Shown: piece after piece, positions 49,670 through 61,602 of the stretch
How positions within the stretch are numbered: the stretch's first letter is position 1
How the letters are laid out: each line of letters begins with the position of its first letter
Made by a program: the position numbers and the translations under genes
The notes under the pieces: generated by a model
What the model was told of the DNA's origin: nothing
The model's database searches: none
Seen by the model: only the letters and a program-made list of their open reading frames with translations
NCBI GenBank assembly: GCA_030704615.1
Contig: CM060733.1
Span: 73,927,907 to 73,991,906 of the forward strand
Direction: 5' to 3'
Origin: Takakia lepidozioides
Lineage: Eukaryota > Streptophyta > Takakiopsida > Takakiales > Takakiaceae
DNA length: 64,000 bases

Positions 49670-50651
49670 ATACTGCCAGTGTTGGCATCTTGCCTCGCTG
49701 GGCAACCGCAACTCCTCCTATGAATGTCATAGGGAGCTGCACACGCCAGCCTTCCCCTGACTGCCATCCAGGCCTATAGGAAGCTAACTCCTCCCAAAAA
49801 TCCAGGGTGAAGCCCATGGGGTACAACACTGCCCCACCAACAAGAACATTGTACGAGACCGCGTCTGTCACAATGGCCTTGGCTCTCATCACTGAGCCAT
49901 CTGTAGGATGATCCAGCTGTAGTCTGATAGCCAACTCACGCCGTATCATGCCCCGAGCCTACTCTGATCCTCCCAGAGATGTCTGTATCTGGAAAGGGCA
50001 CGGCTCCATATCCGCCTCCGTGAGGCCCAAGCCTGCAATAGTAGCTCTGCCCAACATCAATGGCTGAGCTCCCGAGTCCAACAAGACTCGCAGTGGTCGG
50101 TACCTCTTGCCTGCCGGTCCACTCAAACAGAAAATGCCATCCTGGTGGTCTAACATGACAACTCCAGGTGTCACCATGGCGCACTCAATGGCTGGCCTAG
50201 CTGACAGCTCCATCAACCTGATAGCTGCAGCTTGCCATGGCGCTGCCGTGGCAGTCTTGACCCTCACATCTGAGGATCCCTCCGGCACTACACCTCCCAC
50301 TATCTCCGCAGAAGATGAAGTAACCTCCTCACTCTCACAGAGTGTTGCTGCCAGCCTGAACACCTCAGTTGGTCTTACCCCCAGCGTCGCAATCATGGTA
50401 GCCGAGAACAATGGAGCCTGGCACACAGCTGTGGCCGCCCCCAGCAGCACACTAGCTGTCGTAGCCTTGGCAACACTAGGTAGTGGTGCTGCCCGTGTAA
50501 CTCTCCCCAATGGCATAATAACCTCCGCCTCGGTAACAGTCGGGCGAGAACTAGGTGCCATGGACGGCGTCGACACTGTCTCCGCCAATGTGAATGACTG
50601 AGGAAGCTTGGCCTGACGGCTTGCCTCCCCACGATGTGGATCCAACTCCAC
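49670..50651 (-). pseudogene. Aspartic protease region of the nested element
   Basis: One frame from 50651 to 49670, interrupted by a TAG at 49957-49959. The retropepsin site is RVLLDSGAQPLMLGR (Asp-Ser-Gly). After the stop the usual follow-up is kept (SYNVLVGGAVLYPMGF). The frame is lost where the antisense methyltransferase fragment begins, near 49669. The protease would cut the Gag-Pol polyprotein. Confidence 0.75.
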
Positions 50652-50687
50652 CTCTGCACCCTGTGGCTCAGGAACTCGTGCTGCTTC

Positions 50688-52385
50688 TTAAGTCACTGCC
50701 GCAGCTGAGTCCACTTGCACTAGTGGTAATGCTGCCCCGCACATAGTGGTAGTGGTAGTGGTAGTGTTGCCCGACACTAGTGGTAGTGGTGCCCCACCCA
50801 TAGTGGTAGTGGTAGTGGCACCCCTCACTAGTGGTAGAGTTGCCCCGCACATGAATCCCATGCCTCCTAAGTCTCCTCCCTCGGGAGCAGAAGGTGGACC
50901 ATCCAGCCTTGGAGCCGGTACCACCTGAGCTGTGGCCATGGCAGCGAGCCTCTGCTCTAGCTGCTGAAGCCGGTTGGCCATGCCTTGATCACCACCCTGA
51001 TCTCCGCGTCCTTGGTCATGTTGAGCCTGCCCTTGGCCTGCACCTCATGCCTGGCCACCTCGTCCTCTCTGGGCTGCTCCACCTCACCCCCGGCCACCAT
51101 TGTTCCCTTGGAACTGGCATGAGCGCAACTCAGGGTGCAAACCATAGCACTGGGCCTCTCCATGCCCGTACCTGCCACAATGCCCACACTGCACCTGTGC
51201 AGGTTGTGCTGGTGCCAAACCATTGTCTCCCTTTGGGCAATCCTTCTTGACATGAGGTCCTCCACATGTCCAGCACACCACATCCGCCCGTTGTTGGCCA
51301 GCAAATGAAGGGAGAGACCCCTGCATCTGAGGTCCTCTCTGCCCTTCCATGGGCTTCACCTGAGCCCCTTTGCTGCCTTGAGCACGTTGAGGTAGTGGCT
51401 GGCTAGGAGCACCACTACGTGCCTCCTTAGCAAATCCCACCATGACCACTCGTTCCTCCACCATGTTGAGCTCTATCCGCTCTGCCAGCAAAAACACATT
51501 TGCTAAGGTGGGTTGGGCCACTTGTAGGAGAGTTGCATCCCGCACCCTTCTCTTCAGCTCCTTGTCCAATATCCCGTACTAGAATTGGACTGCCTGAGCC
51601 TCCGTAACCCCTTGGGTTACATTAATCAAGCGCCTCATGCGAGTGAAAGCCTCCCTCAAGCTCTCAGTAGGCTTCCGTTGGAACTCTTGCAAGCTCCTCA
51701 ACTTCTCTATCCTCACCCTTTGGTAGTTCCTTCTCAAGTCTTCGAAGAACTCCACAACAGGGTTGAAGGCAGGCACCGCCATTGGTGCTGGGTGCAGCAG
51801 TAGCTTGGGTGGCCGTCATAGTTGTTGTACCACTAGTCCCACTACTGCTCGTGGAAGCTGTTGTTGTAGCTGCTGGTGCAACTGCCGGTGTGGCTGCTGC
51901 CCTTGTGCCTCTAGTGCCTCTAGTGATGGAGACATAGTCAGGTGACCAATACATCCTCCACTCCTCGATCTCAACATCGTGCCCCCGCCTAAACTCATGG
52001 TAATCGTCCATGGGCGGCCCCTTAAGGTACTGAAACAGCCCCTTCCATGCCATGAAAGGCGTAAACAGTTGTGGATTGCGCATTTGCTGCAAGTCACGCC
52101 AACTATCAAAATCTTGGATAAAATCATCCAACTCAATGGTGCTCACCGCCCCAGAATACCTTCGTGGCCCCTTGGTGGCTCCATACATCTCCTCCATCGT
52201 GTCCCACAACAATGGCAAGGAAACAACTTGCACCGCCGGTGTGGTCTTCCTGATTCATAATCCGAATCATAACCTTCCGTAGAAGACACAGGAGGTGAAG
52301 GTGGCCTAAACCGCACACCTCGTCTCGTATACCCGCTAGTATCGCTAGTGTTCGTACCGGCACTTTCCCCATCAACTAGTGGCAC
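50688..52385 (-). pseudogene. Gag of the nested element
   Basis: Pieces in order: 52385 (DTSGYTRRGVRFRPPSPP start), a capsid-type section within 52233-51664 (FDSWRDLQQMRNPQLF, GLFQYLKGPPMDDYHEF), a shift to 51782-51579 (FNPVVEFFEDLRRNYQRVR), a TAG, then 51569-51084 with two zinc knuckles, CWTCGGPHVKKDC (one residue short) and CGHCGRYGHGEAQC. The end (50981-50688) has a short coiled coil and a Thr-rich stretch encoded by a TAG/TGG-type minisatellite (50690-50850). At least two shifts and three stops make it non-functional. Confidence 0.75.
50690..50850 (+). repeat. TAGTGG-type minisatellite in Gag
   Basis: GTGGTAGTGGTAGTG runs alternate with GCCCC-containing spacers. The minus strand encodes poly-Thr between ALPLV/APLPLV blocks. 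Confidence 0.7.
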
Positions 52386-54192
52386 CTCCGTGTTGACAAA
52401 CTGACACTCAACCGGTCATGAACATGTCTCTAATCCCCTCTCCACAAGGTAACCGGGTAGAGAACCTGATGCGGCTTATGGTTTGGAATACTAGGTTCCT
52501 AACATAGCCTGCACCTGTACCTGCATCCACCGCAGACACTCCTATGGTTGGCTGGTCATCACCTCCAACCTCACCACAGGAGAAACAAAGATGGTCTGAC
52601 TGGTCATCACCCCAGCCTCACCATCGACAACATGCTCTAGGGTGGGATCGGCGATCAAGCCCGAGTCCACCACCTATAAAATCAAGCGCCCACACAAAAC
52701 TAGCATGGCGCACAATCAAGCATGCAGTTGTGGAGGGGATCCAAACACAAGAATGAAAACAACAACTCCCCCAACACCAAAAATAACTCCACAGTGTCGC
52801 TCCTGCAACCCAGCCCAAACCCGGACTGACTTTTGTCTCCACCTACAAAAAGGTCTCGGCCTACAGAGAAGGTGAAAAACTACGAGGAAGAGAAGCTAAA
52901 GCAATGCCTATCCCAAGCACGCTCTCATCCCAACACCCTCTTTTTTCCTCTCTTCTCTCACTTGCATGACCATGAGAGCATCCTGTAGACACTCCTCAAA
53001 CCGCCCTCCACGAGCTCATGAAACTTGGCCTCCAAGGCCCCATGCAAGCCTCCACAGGGTCCGCCAGTGCCTCCTTACGTCCACCAGTCATTCCTCCGAA
53101 TGGAATTACCTCAGGAAACGACACCGTTCACTGAAGGTTCAAAAATGGAGCAAATAGAGGTACATATAGGCCCCAACAACATTCTGTCCAAAGGAATTAC
53201 TTGCAGGCTGGTCTTCCCCATAGTTAAGAATTGGGCGAAAACCCGAAAAGATTACCTGCATGGAAGTAATCCCCTTTGTTAAGACGCAGCAGGGAGGCAA
53301 TTCCGACTTTTCTGCCGGATCAGCTAGCTCAAAACCGTTGTTCTTCAGAGCCCAGCCTCCCCATCAAGGTCCCACGAAACGAGTGAAAAAAGATTTTATT
53401 TATTTTTTATTTTTATTTTTTTTTCACTCTAACTGTTCGCGGCCTTCCGTGGCTCCAACCGCCACGACTCCTCACGGCCCGCCCTAGGCACTCGTTGGCC
53501 ACGGGCTGCCCAGTGATACCCCGTGGTACCACTCCCACAAGCCTTCACGGCCCGCCATCCCCACGATCTGGTCACCGTGCCCACCCGTTGTATCCGCACC
53601 ACGACTTCCAACGGTCACGGTCAACGGTCAACCATCACAACCTGGGCTCGTGGTATCTCATGATACCGCCCCAACGGACCATCACGACCACTATTCCTTG
53701 CGATCCCTGGAACTCCCAACGAGTTCCCATGCGTTCCCGAGACGTTCCCGGCGTTCCCACGCGTTCCCGAGCTGGGGTTTGCTCTTGCACCTGCTGCCGA
53801 CGAGCTATGGCTTCTTTACAAACTTGGTGCACCTGCATTTCTCATGCATCTCCCTTGGCTCTAGGGCGCCTCGTTGCTGCCCTTCCAGCCCCGTTCTTGC
53901 CACTCCAAGAGCCCTTACACTACTGAGTTTCAGATTGAAACTCCAACTCAGCACATGTTTCACAAGTGCACTGATTTGCACACAAGAGGGACCAGCCCCC
54001 TCTCTTCACTCATACCTCTTCATGAGCTTGGAGCTGAAGCTCTCAACGGGCTGCAATGCATCTCCTTGCAGCTCCACCATTCGGCTGCTCCTCATCTACC
54101 CGCAACAACTGATTTCGGGCAGAAATACTTGGAGCTGATCATGTCATCTAACTAGCTAACTTCACACCAGTGGTAAAATAACTTGACAGCCT

Positions 54193-54316
54193 CCTTGAGT
54201 GCCTTGGGCACTCAAGGGTGCTTCAGCACCCCGTACCTATTGCTGCCACCGCCCCCACCACAGGGGCAGCCCTTCTGCGTCCCGACCCCCTGCCCTCAAG
54301 GCAAAGGGCCGGGACA
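54193..54316 (-). repeat. Left (3') LTR, second part
   Basis: 124 bp (CTTGAGTGCCTTGGGC to GGGCCGGGACA) matching the last part of the right LTR, separated from the first part by 8.56 kb. Confidence 0.9.
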
Positions 54317-55234
54317 CACACCCCTACCAACAGGGAGTCGATGTCCTCATCGACTTGTCTATTTTGTAGAAACGAACAACCAAGTTGTGGCGTCCCACAT
54401 CAAGGAGTTTGTTTCCGCACCATGGCGTCCCATGGCAAAGAACCAAACCCCACACTTGACTCTACTCTCCACTAGCTAGTTCGGCCAACTTCCTCCAAGT
54501 CCCGGCCAAGGGTGGAGCCTCTCAAGCTCCTCCCAGTGCACTCTTCTTGGCCCACTTCAAGGCCAAGGAACGATCCTCCTCAAGGATCGAATCGTCTTAC
54601 TGCAACAACATTGCTTGCGACCGCTCGTGGTGCCGCTTTTGGCATCACCTTGAGCAAAGGTTCACCTTGAACCCTTTTTTACTAGGAAGATAACCTTGAA
54701 CTAACCGTGCGCCCCAATCACTACAATTGGGTCCGCCTTAGAATGCTGGCCTGAGGTAAGGGAACACGCCAAAGCCGCACTACAACTTCGTCCTGAGGCT
54801 ACACGATTATAGTACGTGAACAGAAGCACGTAGCTTCCACGTTAGCCTGCACTACAAGGCAACCCCCTCGGTAGCGTAGTTATAGTACGCGCACGCGCCA
54901 GGTGCGCACTAGCACGTGAACTCCCAAAGAAGGCGCAAGTTTCCTTGCCTCTTGGATGGGAGTCATTCGATTTCGGCACTATGCAAACACACAATTAATC
55001 CAATTTACCTCTACCACTTTGTAAGCTAGCATGCATTCTACACACTAGCCAAACAAACCATGCATCACCATTCCAAACAAAATAGGACGCACAACATTTG
55101 GGAACCATTTAATTTATAACAAAATTTGTACAATACAAGTTTTTGCAATCGGGTTCCTGAGCTTAGCTAAGCCGGGCTAAGCAAGCATTTCCTCCCCCCA
55201 CGCTCCAAGGTTGATGTCCCCATCAACGCTTCTT
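54317..55234. other. 3' untranslated part of the chromodomain gypsy element
   Basis: This is the region between the left LTR and the end of pol. It carries no ORF with a recognisable motif. A purine-rich tract lies next to the LTR. Confidence 0.5.
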
Positions 55235-56035
55235 TCACTTTTGAGGTCGCCCTTCGAAAGCTGCAACAGCCTCGGATGCGTTTCTTATTTCTGAGGCACG
55301 CACCCAAGATGCCTCTACATGATTATAGTCCATTCCATTTCACGAGATACTCCATTTCTCGATTCTTGAACCTCCTCGACTTAAGCACTACCTCCACCTC
55401 ATACTCATGTTCATTTTCATGGTCCAACAGCACAGGTGGCGGACGCAACACTTGATGCCGATTCGGACGCACTTCATCTTTGAAGTAAGACTTCAAAAGA
55501 GAGACGTGGAATACTGGATGCACCTTGCTGTTTGCCGGCAGCTCCAATTCATACACATCCTCATTCATAATCATCCGGATATGAAAGGGTCCCGCATACG
55601 GAGGTACGAACTTCGGACTCACTTCCGGAGGTAGTCGGAAATTCTTGATGTTCAACCAGACCTCCGTGCCTGCCTCAAACTTAACTTCCCTCCGCTTCCG
55701 ATTCGCCTGCATTTCATACCGTTTCCTAGCTTTAGCAATGTTGTACTTTGCGAGCTTTAACAAACGCTCACGTTCTTCCAGTACCGCCGCTGCTGCCGGT
55801 TCCTCAACGTCCTGGGCAGCCCAACTTGTCGGCACCAGAGGTGCTTTTCCATAGACCAATACGAAAGGGGAAACTCCCGTTGCGGAGTGTTCCCGAGAGG
55901 TGCACCCCAGCCAACCTGTACCAGCCACGTACGTGCACATGAGGGGATATTTTTAACCCCCCATGTACAACATTATACATACATAGGGGGGTAAAGCAAC
56001 ACCTTAAATATAAGTCTACAGCAAGGTTTAGCATG

Positions 56036-56112
56036 ATTAGGAGGGCAGCGTAGTGGTAAGGGTTACCAATGCCACGACTCTCATCGTGGGTTCAAATCTC
56101 ATGGTGTTTTGA
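56036..56112 (+). repeat. tRNA-like (SINE-head-like) sequence
   Basis: An A-box-like GCGTAGTGGTAAGG and a B-box-like GGGTTCAAATCTC are spaced as in tRNA genes, with a CACGA/TCGTG stem between them in the anticodon-arm position but a 6-base loop. This is probably a tRNA-derived repeat rather than a working tRNA. Confidence 0.5.
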
Positions 56113-56281
56113 ATTTTTCGAAAACTTTGAAAATATGTATATATCACAATGTAGATTTGAGCCCAAGACCACCTACACACCTCGACCAACTCCATACCAC
56201 TAGGCTGGTCCACGGTTCTTGAAACAATTTTAATGTTAAACAGTAATATACAATAAAGACAATATTTTGTTTTGTATCATT

Positions 56282-56665
56282 GTTGAGATCTCCCCAACCG
56301 CGGGGCCCCAGCCCTGGTATTTGGTACCATTGGAAAGCCCTCCATGAGGAGGGGTGCACTGGCTTGGTCTCATAATTTTGGAACTTGCAATGTGGGAGAT
56401 ATGAAATTTCAAGTACTTTTGGTTGTTGGAAACTCGCGAAAAATAGCAAAATGGGCTTTCTTGCAACAATTACTGGCCATTTATTTATCCTTTGTACACG
56501 GGGACATAAATGTAAATAATTGGGGGTTTTTTTTTTTCAAATATGGCATGAACACAATATTGTTTGTAGGGTCCTTGAGATCTCCCAAACCGCAGGGCCT
56601 CTAGCCACGATTTTGGTACCGTTGGAAAGCCCTCAATGGGTAGGGATGCACCGACTTGGTTTCAT
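56282..56665 (+). repeat. Two direct repeats of about 92 bp
   Basis: Both copies run from GAGATCTCCC through TTGGTACC and TTGGAAAGCCCTC to a GACTTGGTTTCAT-type end. They lie 292 bp apart inside the 1082-bp insertion. Confidence 0.7.
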
Positions 56666-57709
56666 AAAATTTGGACCTACATAGTAATACAGGCCGAGGT
56701 CTGTTTTTAAATGAATAAACTTGATATAATAAAAAAATACATATACATATTTGAGGGTATTTTTTAATGATTCAAAAAAGAAATATACATACAGCAGGGG
56801 GTACTTTTTTAAAATTATAAATTTCTATATATTTACAGGAGGGGATTTTATAATCTTCAAAATGTATGTACAGAGGGGGTATAAATGATCCAAGGACCCG
56901 TATACATGGGGTTTTTTTATTAGGCGGCGAACGCACGTGATACGGACATTTTATAAAGAGTGCACCCCCCAGGGGAGTGTTTTGTGTTATTATAACAGAA
57001 CTCTGTTGCATCCAAGTGTTCCACCCAGTCCGATTGGTCTACCGACACGTAATTCCGTAAGATTTGCTTCACCACGGAATTCACCCTTTCCGTTTGGCCG
57101 TCTGTCGTAGGTCGGAAGGCGGTGCTTATCTTGAGCCTCGTCCCCATCTTCTTCCAAAGTGCCCTCCAAAATTTACTTGTAAACTTTGGATCACGGTCCG
57201 AGACAATATCCTTCGGGAGTCCATGATGCTTGAAGACGTGGGCGAAGTAAAGTCGCACCGTCTCTTGCGCCGTTGCCGTCTTCTTGGTGGGAATGAAATG
57301 GTCCATTTTACTGACCTATCCACCACCACCATGATTGCATCGAATCCTTTTGACAGCGGCATAGCAGTCATGAAATCCATCGAGACACTTTCCCAAGACC
57401 CCTCTGGAATCGGCAAGGGTTGTAACAGCCCCGCTTGCTTTTTACACTCGCTCCAGTTTTGTTGGCATGTGGTGCATGTCTTCACATACTCCTCGGCCTC
57501 CTCCCTCAGTTTGAGCCAGAAATACTCTTTCTTTAAGAGTGTCGCGGTGCGCTTGGCTCCGTCGTGGCCCGCAAGCGGGCCATCATGACATTATCTCAAG
57601 AGGCTATCTTTGATCCCTCCCTTCGACACGTAGAGATGCTTTTGCTTATACCGGAGCAGTCCATTTTGCAAGTAAAATTGCGATTTAACCCCTATCCTCA
57701 AGTCCCGCA

Positions 57710-59219
57710 TCACAGAATTCGCCATCTCATCCTTCCGGAAGCCTTCCGGATCTTCCTTTGGAGCGCCGTCTCACCCTTGTACACCAACACGAGCTGTTGC
57801 TTTCTACTTAAAGCATCAGCCACCACATTGTCTCGTCTCGGTTTGTACTGGATATCCACGTCGAACAATGCCAAAGTGTCTTGCCACCTAATTTGTTTTG
57901 GGGACAACTTAGGCTGCGTGGCAAAATACTTCACCGTGACATTGTCCGTGAACACCTTCACCGGGTTAGAACCAATATAGTGGCGCCAAAACTCAAGGCA
58001 ATGCACCACCGCCTTCATTTCTTTCTCGTGCGTAGGCCACCGTCGCTCCACTTCATTCAATTTCTTACTTTTGTAAGCCACTGGATGTCCATCCTGCATG
58101 AGTATACCCCAATTGCAAAGTCCGACGCATCTGTATGGATCTCAAATGGACGGTCGAACTCCGGAATTTTGAGGACTGGAGCTTCCGCCATCCGCTGCTT
58201 CAACTCGGCAAAAGCTTGGCCACAAAAGGTGTTCCATACCCAGACCTTGGATTTACACAGGAGGTTTGACAACGACCCCGAGATCTTGGCGAAATTTCTC
58301 ACATACTTCCGGTAATAGGAGGCGAGTCCTAGGAAGGATCGCACTCCCGGGACCAAAGTCGGAGGTTCCCAGTCCAAGATCGCCCTCACCTTTCTGTCAT
58401 CCATTTTGATCCCATCATGTGTAATCACATGCCCCAGGAACTCCACTTTTGTAACCCCGAATTCGCACTTTGAAGCTTTGGCATACAGCTTACCTTCCCG
58501 CAATTTCTGGAACACCCTTTTTAGGTGCTCTTCATTTGTTTTCGAGTACACCAAGATGTCGTCGATGTACACGATCACAAAGTCATCCAACCACTCCTGG
58601 AAAAGGCTGTTCATTAGCGTGCTAAAGGTCACGGGTGCGTTGGTGAGCCCAAAAGGCATTACCAAGAACTCGTACGAACCATATCTTGTCCTGCACGCGG
58701 TCTTCTCCTCATCTCCTTCCGCCACTCGAATTTGATGATAGCCGGAGTGCAAATCGATCCGGCTAAAATACTTCGCTCATGCCAACCGATCGAAAAAGTC
58801 GTCGATCCTTGGCAAAAGGTATCGGTTTTTATAGTCACCTTATTCAGAGCCCTGTAATCGACACATATTCGCAGCGTCCCATCCTTCTTGTCTGCGAATA
58901 GCACCGGGGCTCCATAAGGTGACTTACTTGGCCGGATATACCCCTTTGACATTAGATCCTTGAGCTGAGTCTTCAGCTCGACCAACTCTCTGTGGCTCAA
59001 CCGGTAGGGCGTCTTGGCAGGCGGCTCCGATCCCGATATCACCTCAATCTTGTGGTCAACTCCCCGTCGCGGTGGCAGGCCGCTTGGTAAATCCTCTGGC
59101 ATCACATCCTGGTATTTCTCCAAGATCCCCTTGATCCAATCTGGGCTCGGCTCTCCATCGCCTTCTCCTTTCATTTGTCTTACGTAAAGCAAAAACTGGG
59201 GCTCGTGTGGCTCCTCCAC
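57710..59219 (-). pseudogene. Reverse transcriptase and RNase H of the chromodomain gypsy element
   Basis: The RT N-terminal blocks lie in 59219-58830 ([39 protein letters not shown]). A shift near 58810 leads to 58752-58057 with [20 protein letters not shown] and the YIDD box ([12 protein letters not shown]), followed by FLGHVI and the start of RNase H ([10 protein letters not shown]). A further shift leads to 58099-57710 with [17 protein letters not shown] and FTDNVTVKY. All domains are recognisable, but at least two frameshifts prevent a full product. Confidence 0.85.
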
Positions 59220-59540
59220 GGCCCACTCCCTTACTGATAGAAGGTTTATTCGCCCTCCTACGGGTTTGGGCGTTTCCTACATTCGTAAAATTTCGCCACC
59301 ATTCCCACACGGCAGCGTGATTACTCTCTTGCGGCCATCTATAACCGCTCCGGATTTGCTGAAAAAGGTCATCTCCAAAATGAGATCCACTCCATCGATC
59401 TCGCAAATGGTGAAGTTCTCACGTCCCTCTCAACTCTCCAGTTGAAGATGAACATCGAACGCCAACCTCGTCGCCAATTGTGGTTCTCTTTTGGCAGAAC
59501 GCACCTCAATAGAGGCCCCCACGTCACTTGTCGGGAGCCC

Positions 59541-59795
59541 CAGCTTTCGTGCCATTGCCGGTGTCATGAAGGAGTGCGACGCTCATGTGTCCACCAACAA
59601 CAACACGTTAGTTCCGGAAATTATCCCATCTACGAACAATAATTGACTCCCTTTACGCAGGGCGCCAGTTTCCTGATACAACTCACAAGAGTAGTTGCCT
59701 ACCTTGCAAGTCTTAGCGACCACCGCTTCCACCTGGAATCTTCCGACAGCTATGTGGTCGCCTGAGTCATGTTCAATTGTCGGGGTTTTGCGCAC
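59541..59795 (-). pseudogene. Protease of the chromodomain element, stop in the active site
   Basis: The frame reads to the catalytic motif NVLLLVDT, where the Gly of the D-T-G triad is replaced by TGA (59583-59585). The typical continuation (ASHSFM, MARKLGL) follows in frame. A single G-to-T change would explain it. This directly disables the protease. Confidence 0.85.
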
Positions 59796-60889
59796 TTCTT
59801 AGCCATGTGCCCGGGCTCCCCGCAATTAAAACACACCCATCAAAGGTCGCCTTCTGTCCGCCATAAGCCGCCGCACCTGATTTTCCTTTCAGAGCACTGG
59901 GTGCCGCCTTGACGTGAGAAGGACCTCCCTTCGATTTCCACGTGCCATTGTCGCCGCGTGGCCTATCCCACTTTTTTTCCGGTCGGAATGAGTCACCCTC
60001 CCGCCGGTCTTCTTGTGGTTCAGCTCCGTACGGCCTTGTCTTTCGCCCCTAGGGACATCCAAGAAACATTCAGCCCTCTCAATTGCCTCGTTCAAAGTCT
60101 TAGGTGGCTTCTCCTCCAACTTCCGCCTGGTCCATGGGGTCAGTTCCGCCAGAAAGTTGAAGGCCATTTCTGGTTCTGCCATGTCCGCGACTTCGAGCAA
60201 CAGCACATTGAAAGCCTGAACATATCCCCGAATGTCATCCGTTTGTTTCAGATTCCTCATCTTGTCTCGGGCGAGCTAGGACGCGTTGAGGGGCACAAAC
60301 TATCTCTTCATTAGTTCCTTGAACTCACTCCAGTTCAAGGTTTCCGGGTTTGGACCTCGGTCGTGAAGGCATTTCTGCCACCATTGTTGAGCATAGCCCC
60401 TCAAATAGGTGGGAGCCACCTCCACCCGATTCTCGTCACTCAACTTGGCCGCTCGGAAGTACTGCTGTAGCTCCAAGTGCCAGGTGTTGAGTGCCTTCTG
60501 ATTTCGGACGCCCTCGAGGTGTCGGGTTCCTTAGGCTTCACCTTAAACTTTGCCTTAGTGGAAGTGGCATTAGCCGCCCTCAACACGTCTTTCAACGTCC
60601 CGCCAAACTGCGCCAACAACCCTTCCCAAAAGGCTGCTGGCATGATCTGTCGGAGCTCTTAGGGATTCCTCGAGCTCCGACTCCTCAGATTCCTCCCATT
60701 CTTGAGTGGCCTTGCTTTCAAAAGCATGAATCGCTTCCTCAAATGGCCGCTTCGGTGATACGTCACCCCCATCGGACTCACCAAGATCATCATCTTTCGG
60801 GCCGTTCCGCTTCGCTTTGGCTTGCCCGACCCCATGATGAGGCCGATCCCAAGGACGATCGCGTACTGAACTCCAAGCTCTGATATCAA
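59792..60889 (-). pseudogene. Gag of the chromodomain element
   Basis: From the right: an acidic N-terminal part (EEAIHAFESKATQEWEE), then FWEGLLAQFGGTLKDVL (60643 on), a shift to the capsid core (HLELQQYFRAAKLSDENRVE near 60480-60421), stops near 60300 and 60280, then 60260-59889 (YVQAFNVLLLEVADM, PKTLNEAIERAE). A CCHC zinc knuckle, CFNCGEPGHMAKKC, lies at 59833-59792 in yet another frame. The order is normal for chromovirus Gag; several shifts and stops make it dead. Confidence 0.8.
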
Positions 60890-60890
60890 G

Positions 60891-61602
60891 TGTCGTGCAC
60901 CTCACTTCGTAAGCTCTCCTTCAATTACTCGCTTGATGCGCGCGCCTAACTCCCAACCAGGCCGCCGGGCCAACTCGGAGCTTCAGCTGCTCAACGGGAC
61001 ATAACGGTCCCTTTTTTTTCCCCCAACAGACCCTCCACCAATTTCGGCCTAGTGGAAATTCCCTTTGGTAGATGGCAGTCCGGAATAGCTCCCAACTTCT
61101 TGGTCGCATTCAGGCTCGCTCGCTTACTCACTAGTTTTTGGTCACCAACGGGCTTACCGCGTTCTCGGGGTTACTACTCCCTATATATACTTATGTGACT
61201 GTCCGCGGGGGTTTCACAAACAACCATGCCATTTTATGGCGAACCACCACGAAGACCCTCGATTCCCGGTGATGAGTCGCGGTGAGTCTTGGCCCACCCA
61301 CCATGGCCCTATTGGACCGTGGTGAGTCCCAAGACTCCCCCGACTCCCACCACAAGATCTCCGCCCATGGTGAGTCCTATGCCACCCCTACAAGTCCCAC
61401 TAAGCTACCTCCACCCTTGTGGGAGCCACCCCCACCGCAACTCGGTGTGCGGGGCTCCACCTATGAGCGTCTCCGCCTCCTTGAGTGCCTTGGGCACTCA
61501 AGGGTGCTTCAGCCCCCCGTACCTATTGCTGCCACCGCCCCCACCACAGGGGCAGCCCCTCTGCGTCCCGACCCCTTGCCCTCAAGGCAAAGGGCCGCGA
61601 CA
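60891..61602 (-). repeat. Right (5') LTR of the chromodomain gypsy element
   Basis: 712 bp with TGTCG...CGACA ends. Read on the minus strand it has a TATA box (TATATAG, 61181-61189), which would drive transcription leftward into gag. It matches the split left LTR. Confidence 0.9.

Larger units (their letters stand above)
45629..54188 (-). mobile_element. Nested Ty3/gypsy element with integrase-PHD, lacking RT
   Basis: The inserted block begins TGCCGTGCGCAT and ends ACTTGACA, flanked by GCCT (45625-45628 and 54189-54192). LTR-like sequence at 45629-46356 is followed two bases later by a second LTR-like copy at 46359-46755. The second copy ends next to a polypurine tract (GCTAGGGGGGCGAT on the minus strand). 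The right end keeps only about 40 bp of LTR. Coding order from the right is gag, protease, an antisense methyltransferase fragment, an unassigned frame, integrase, PHD finger. Only about 700 bp lies between the protease region and integrase, too little for RT and RNase H, and no RT motif is visible. The 52.4-54.1 kb stretch before gag holds no clear gene. Confidence 0.75.
55892..56973. mobile_element. 1082-bp insertion with 8-bp target duplication in integrase
   Basis: GGAGTGTT flanks both ends (55884-55891 and 56974-56981). The termini are imperfect inverted repeats: CCCGAGAGGTGCAC on the left, CCTGGGGGGTGCAC read inward from the right (11 of 14). An 8-bp duplication with short inverted ends suggests a non-autonomous hAT- or P-type DNA transposon. 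No transposase frame is present. Inside are a tRNA-like segment (56036-56112) and two direct copies of about 92 bp, at 56282 and 56574. Confidence 0.65.
55235..57485 (-). pseudogene. Chromovirus integrase with chromodomain, split by an insertion
   Basis: Pieces: CTTCQQN (C-x2-C) and MDFMTAMPLSKGFDAIMVVVD at 57485 on, a shift, then the second Asp (IVSDRDPKF) and Glu block (TTDGQTERVNSVV) in 57306-56975. There the frame is cut at NNTKHS by a 1082-bp insertion and resumes at HSATGVSPFVLVYGKAP (to 55890). The C-terminal part has PPYAGPFHI, HPVFHVSLLKSY and a chromodomain (YEVEVVLKSRRF, YLVKWNG). A one-base shift after that adds a TAA, and the rest of the chromodomain (EASWVRASEI) is found in the next frame, ending at 55235. 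Chromodomains bind methylated histone H3 and target integration to heterochromatin. This fits the satellite location. Confidence 0.8.
45028..61602 (-). mobile_element. Chromodomain Ty3/gypsy element with a nested element in its left LTR
   Basis: The ends are TGTCGCGCACC (45028) and GCCGCGACA (61602), with target duplication GATTT at 45023-45027 and 61603-61607, inside the satellite. The right (5') LTR is 60891-61602 (712 bp). The left (3') LTR is 45028-45628 plus 54193-54316, split by the 45629-54188 insertion. Next to the right LTR, minus strand, is TTGATATCAGAGCTT, the initiator-Met tRNA primer site with one mismatch. A purine-rich GGTAGGGGTGTG abuts the left LTR. Minus the nested insert the element is about 8.0 kb. 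The ORFs have many stops and shifts, so it is inactive. Confidence 0.9.

Noticed and set aside
53395-53420. T/A-rich tract as a terminator or promoter
   Set aside because: TTTATTTTTTATTTTTATTT is simple sequence in a decayed element; no transcription unit needs it.
56036-56112. Functional tRNA gene
   Set aside because: The boxes are tRNA-like, but the anticodon loop has six bases and the acceptor stem does not pair. A SINE-like relic is more likely.
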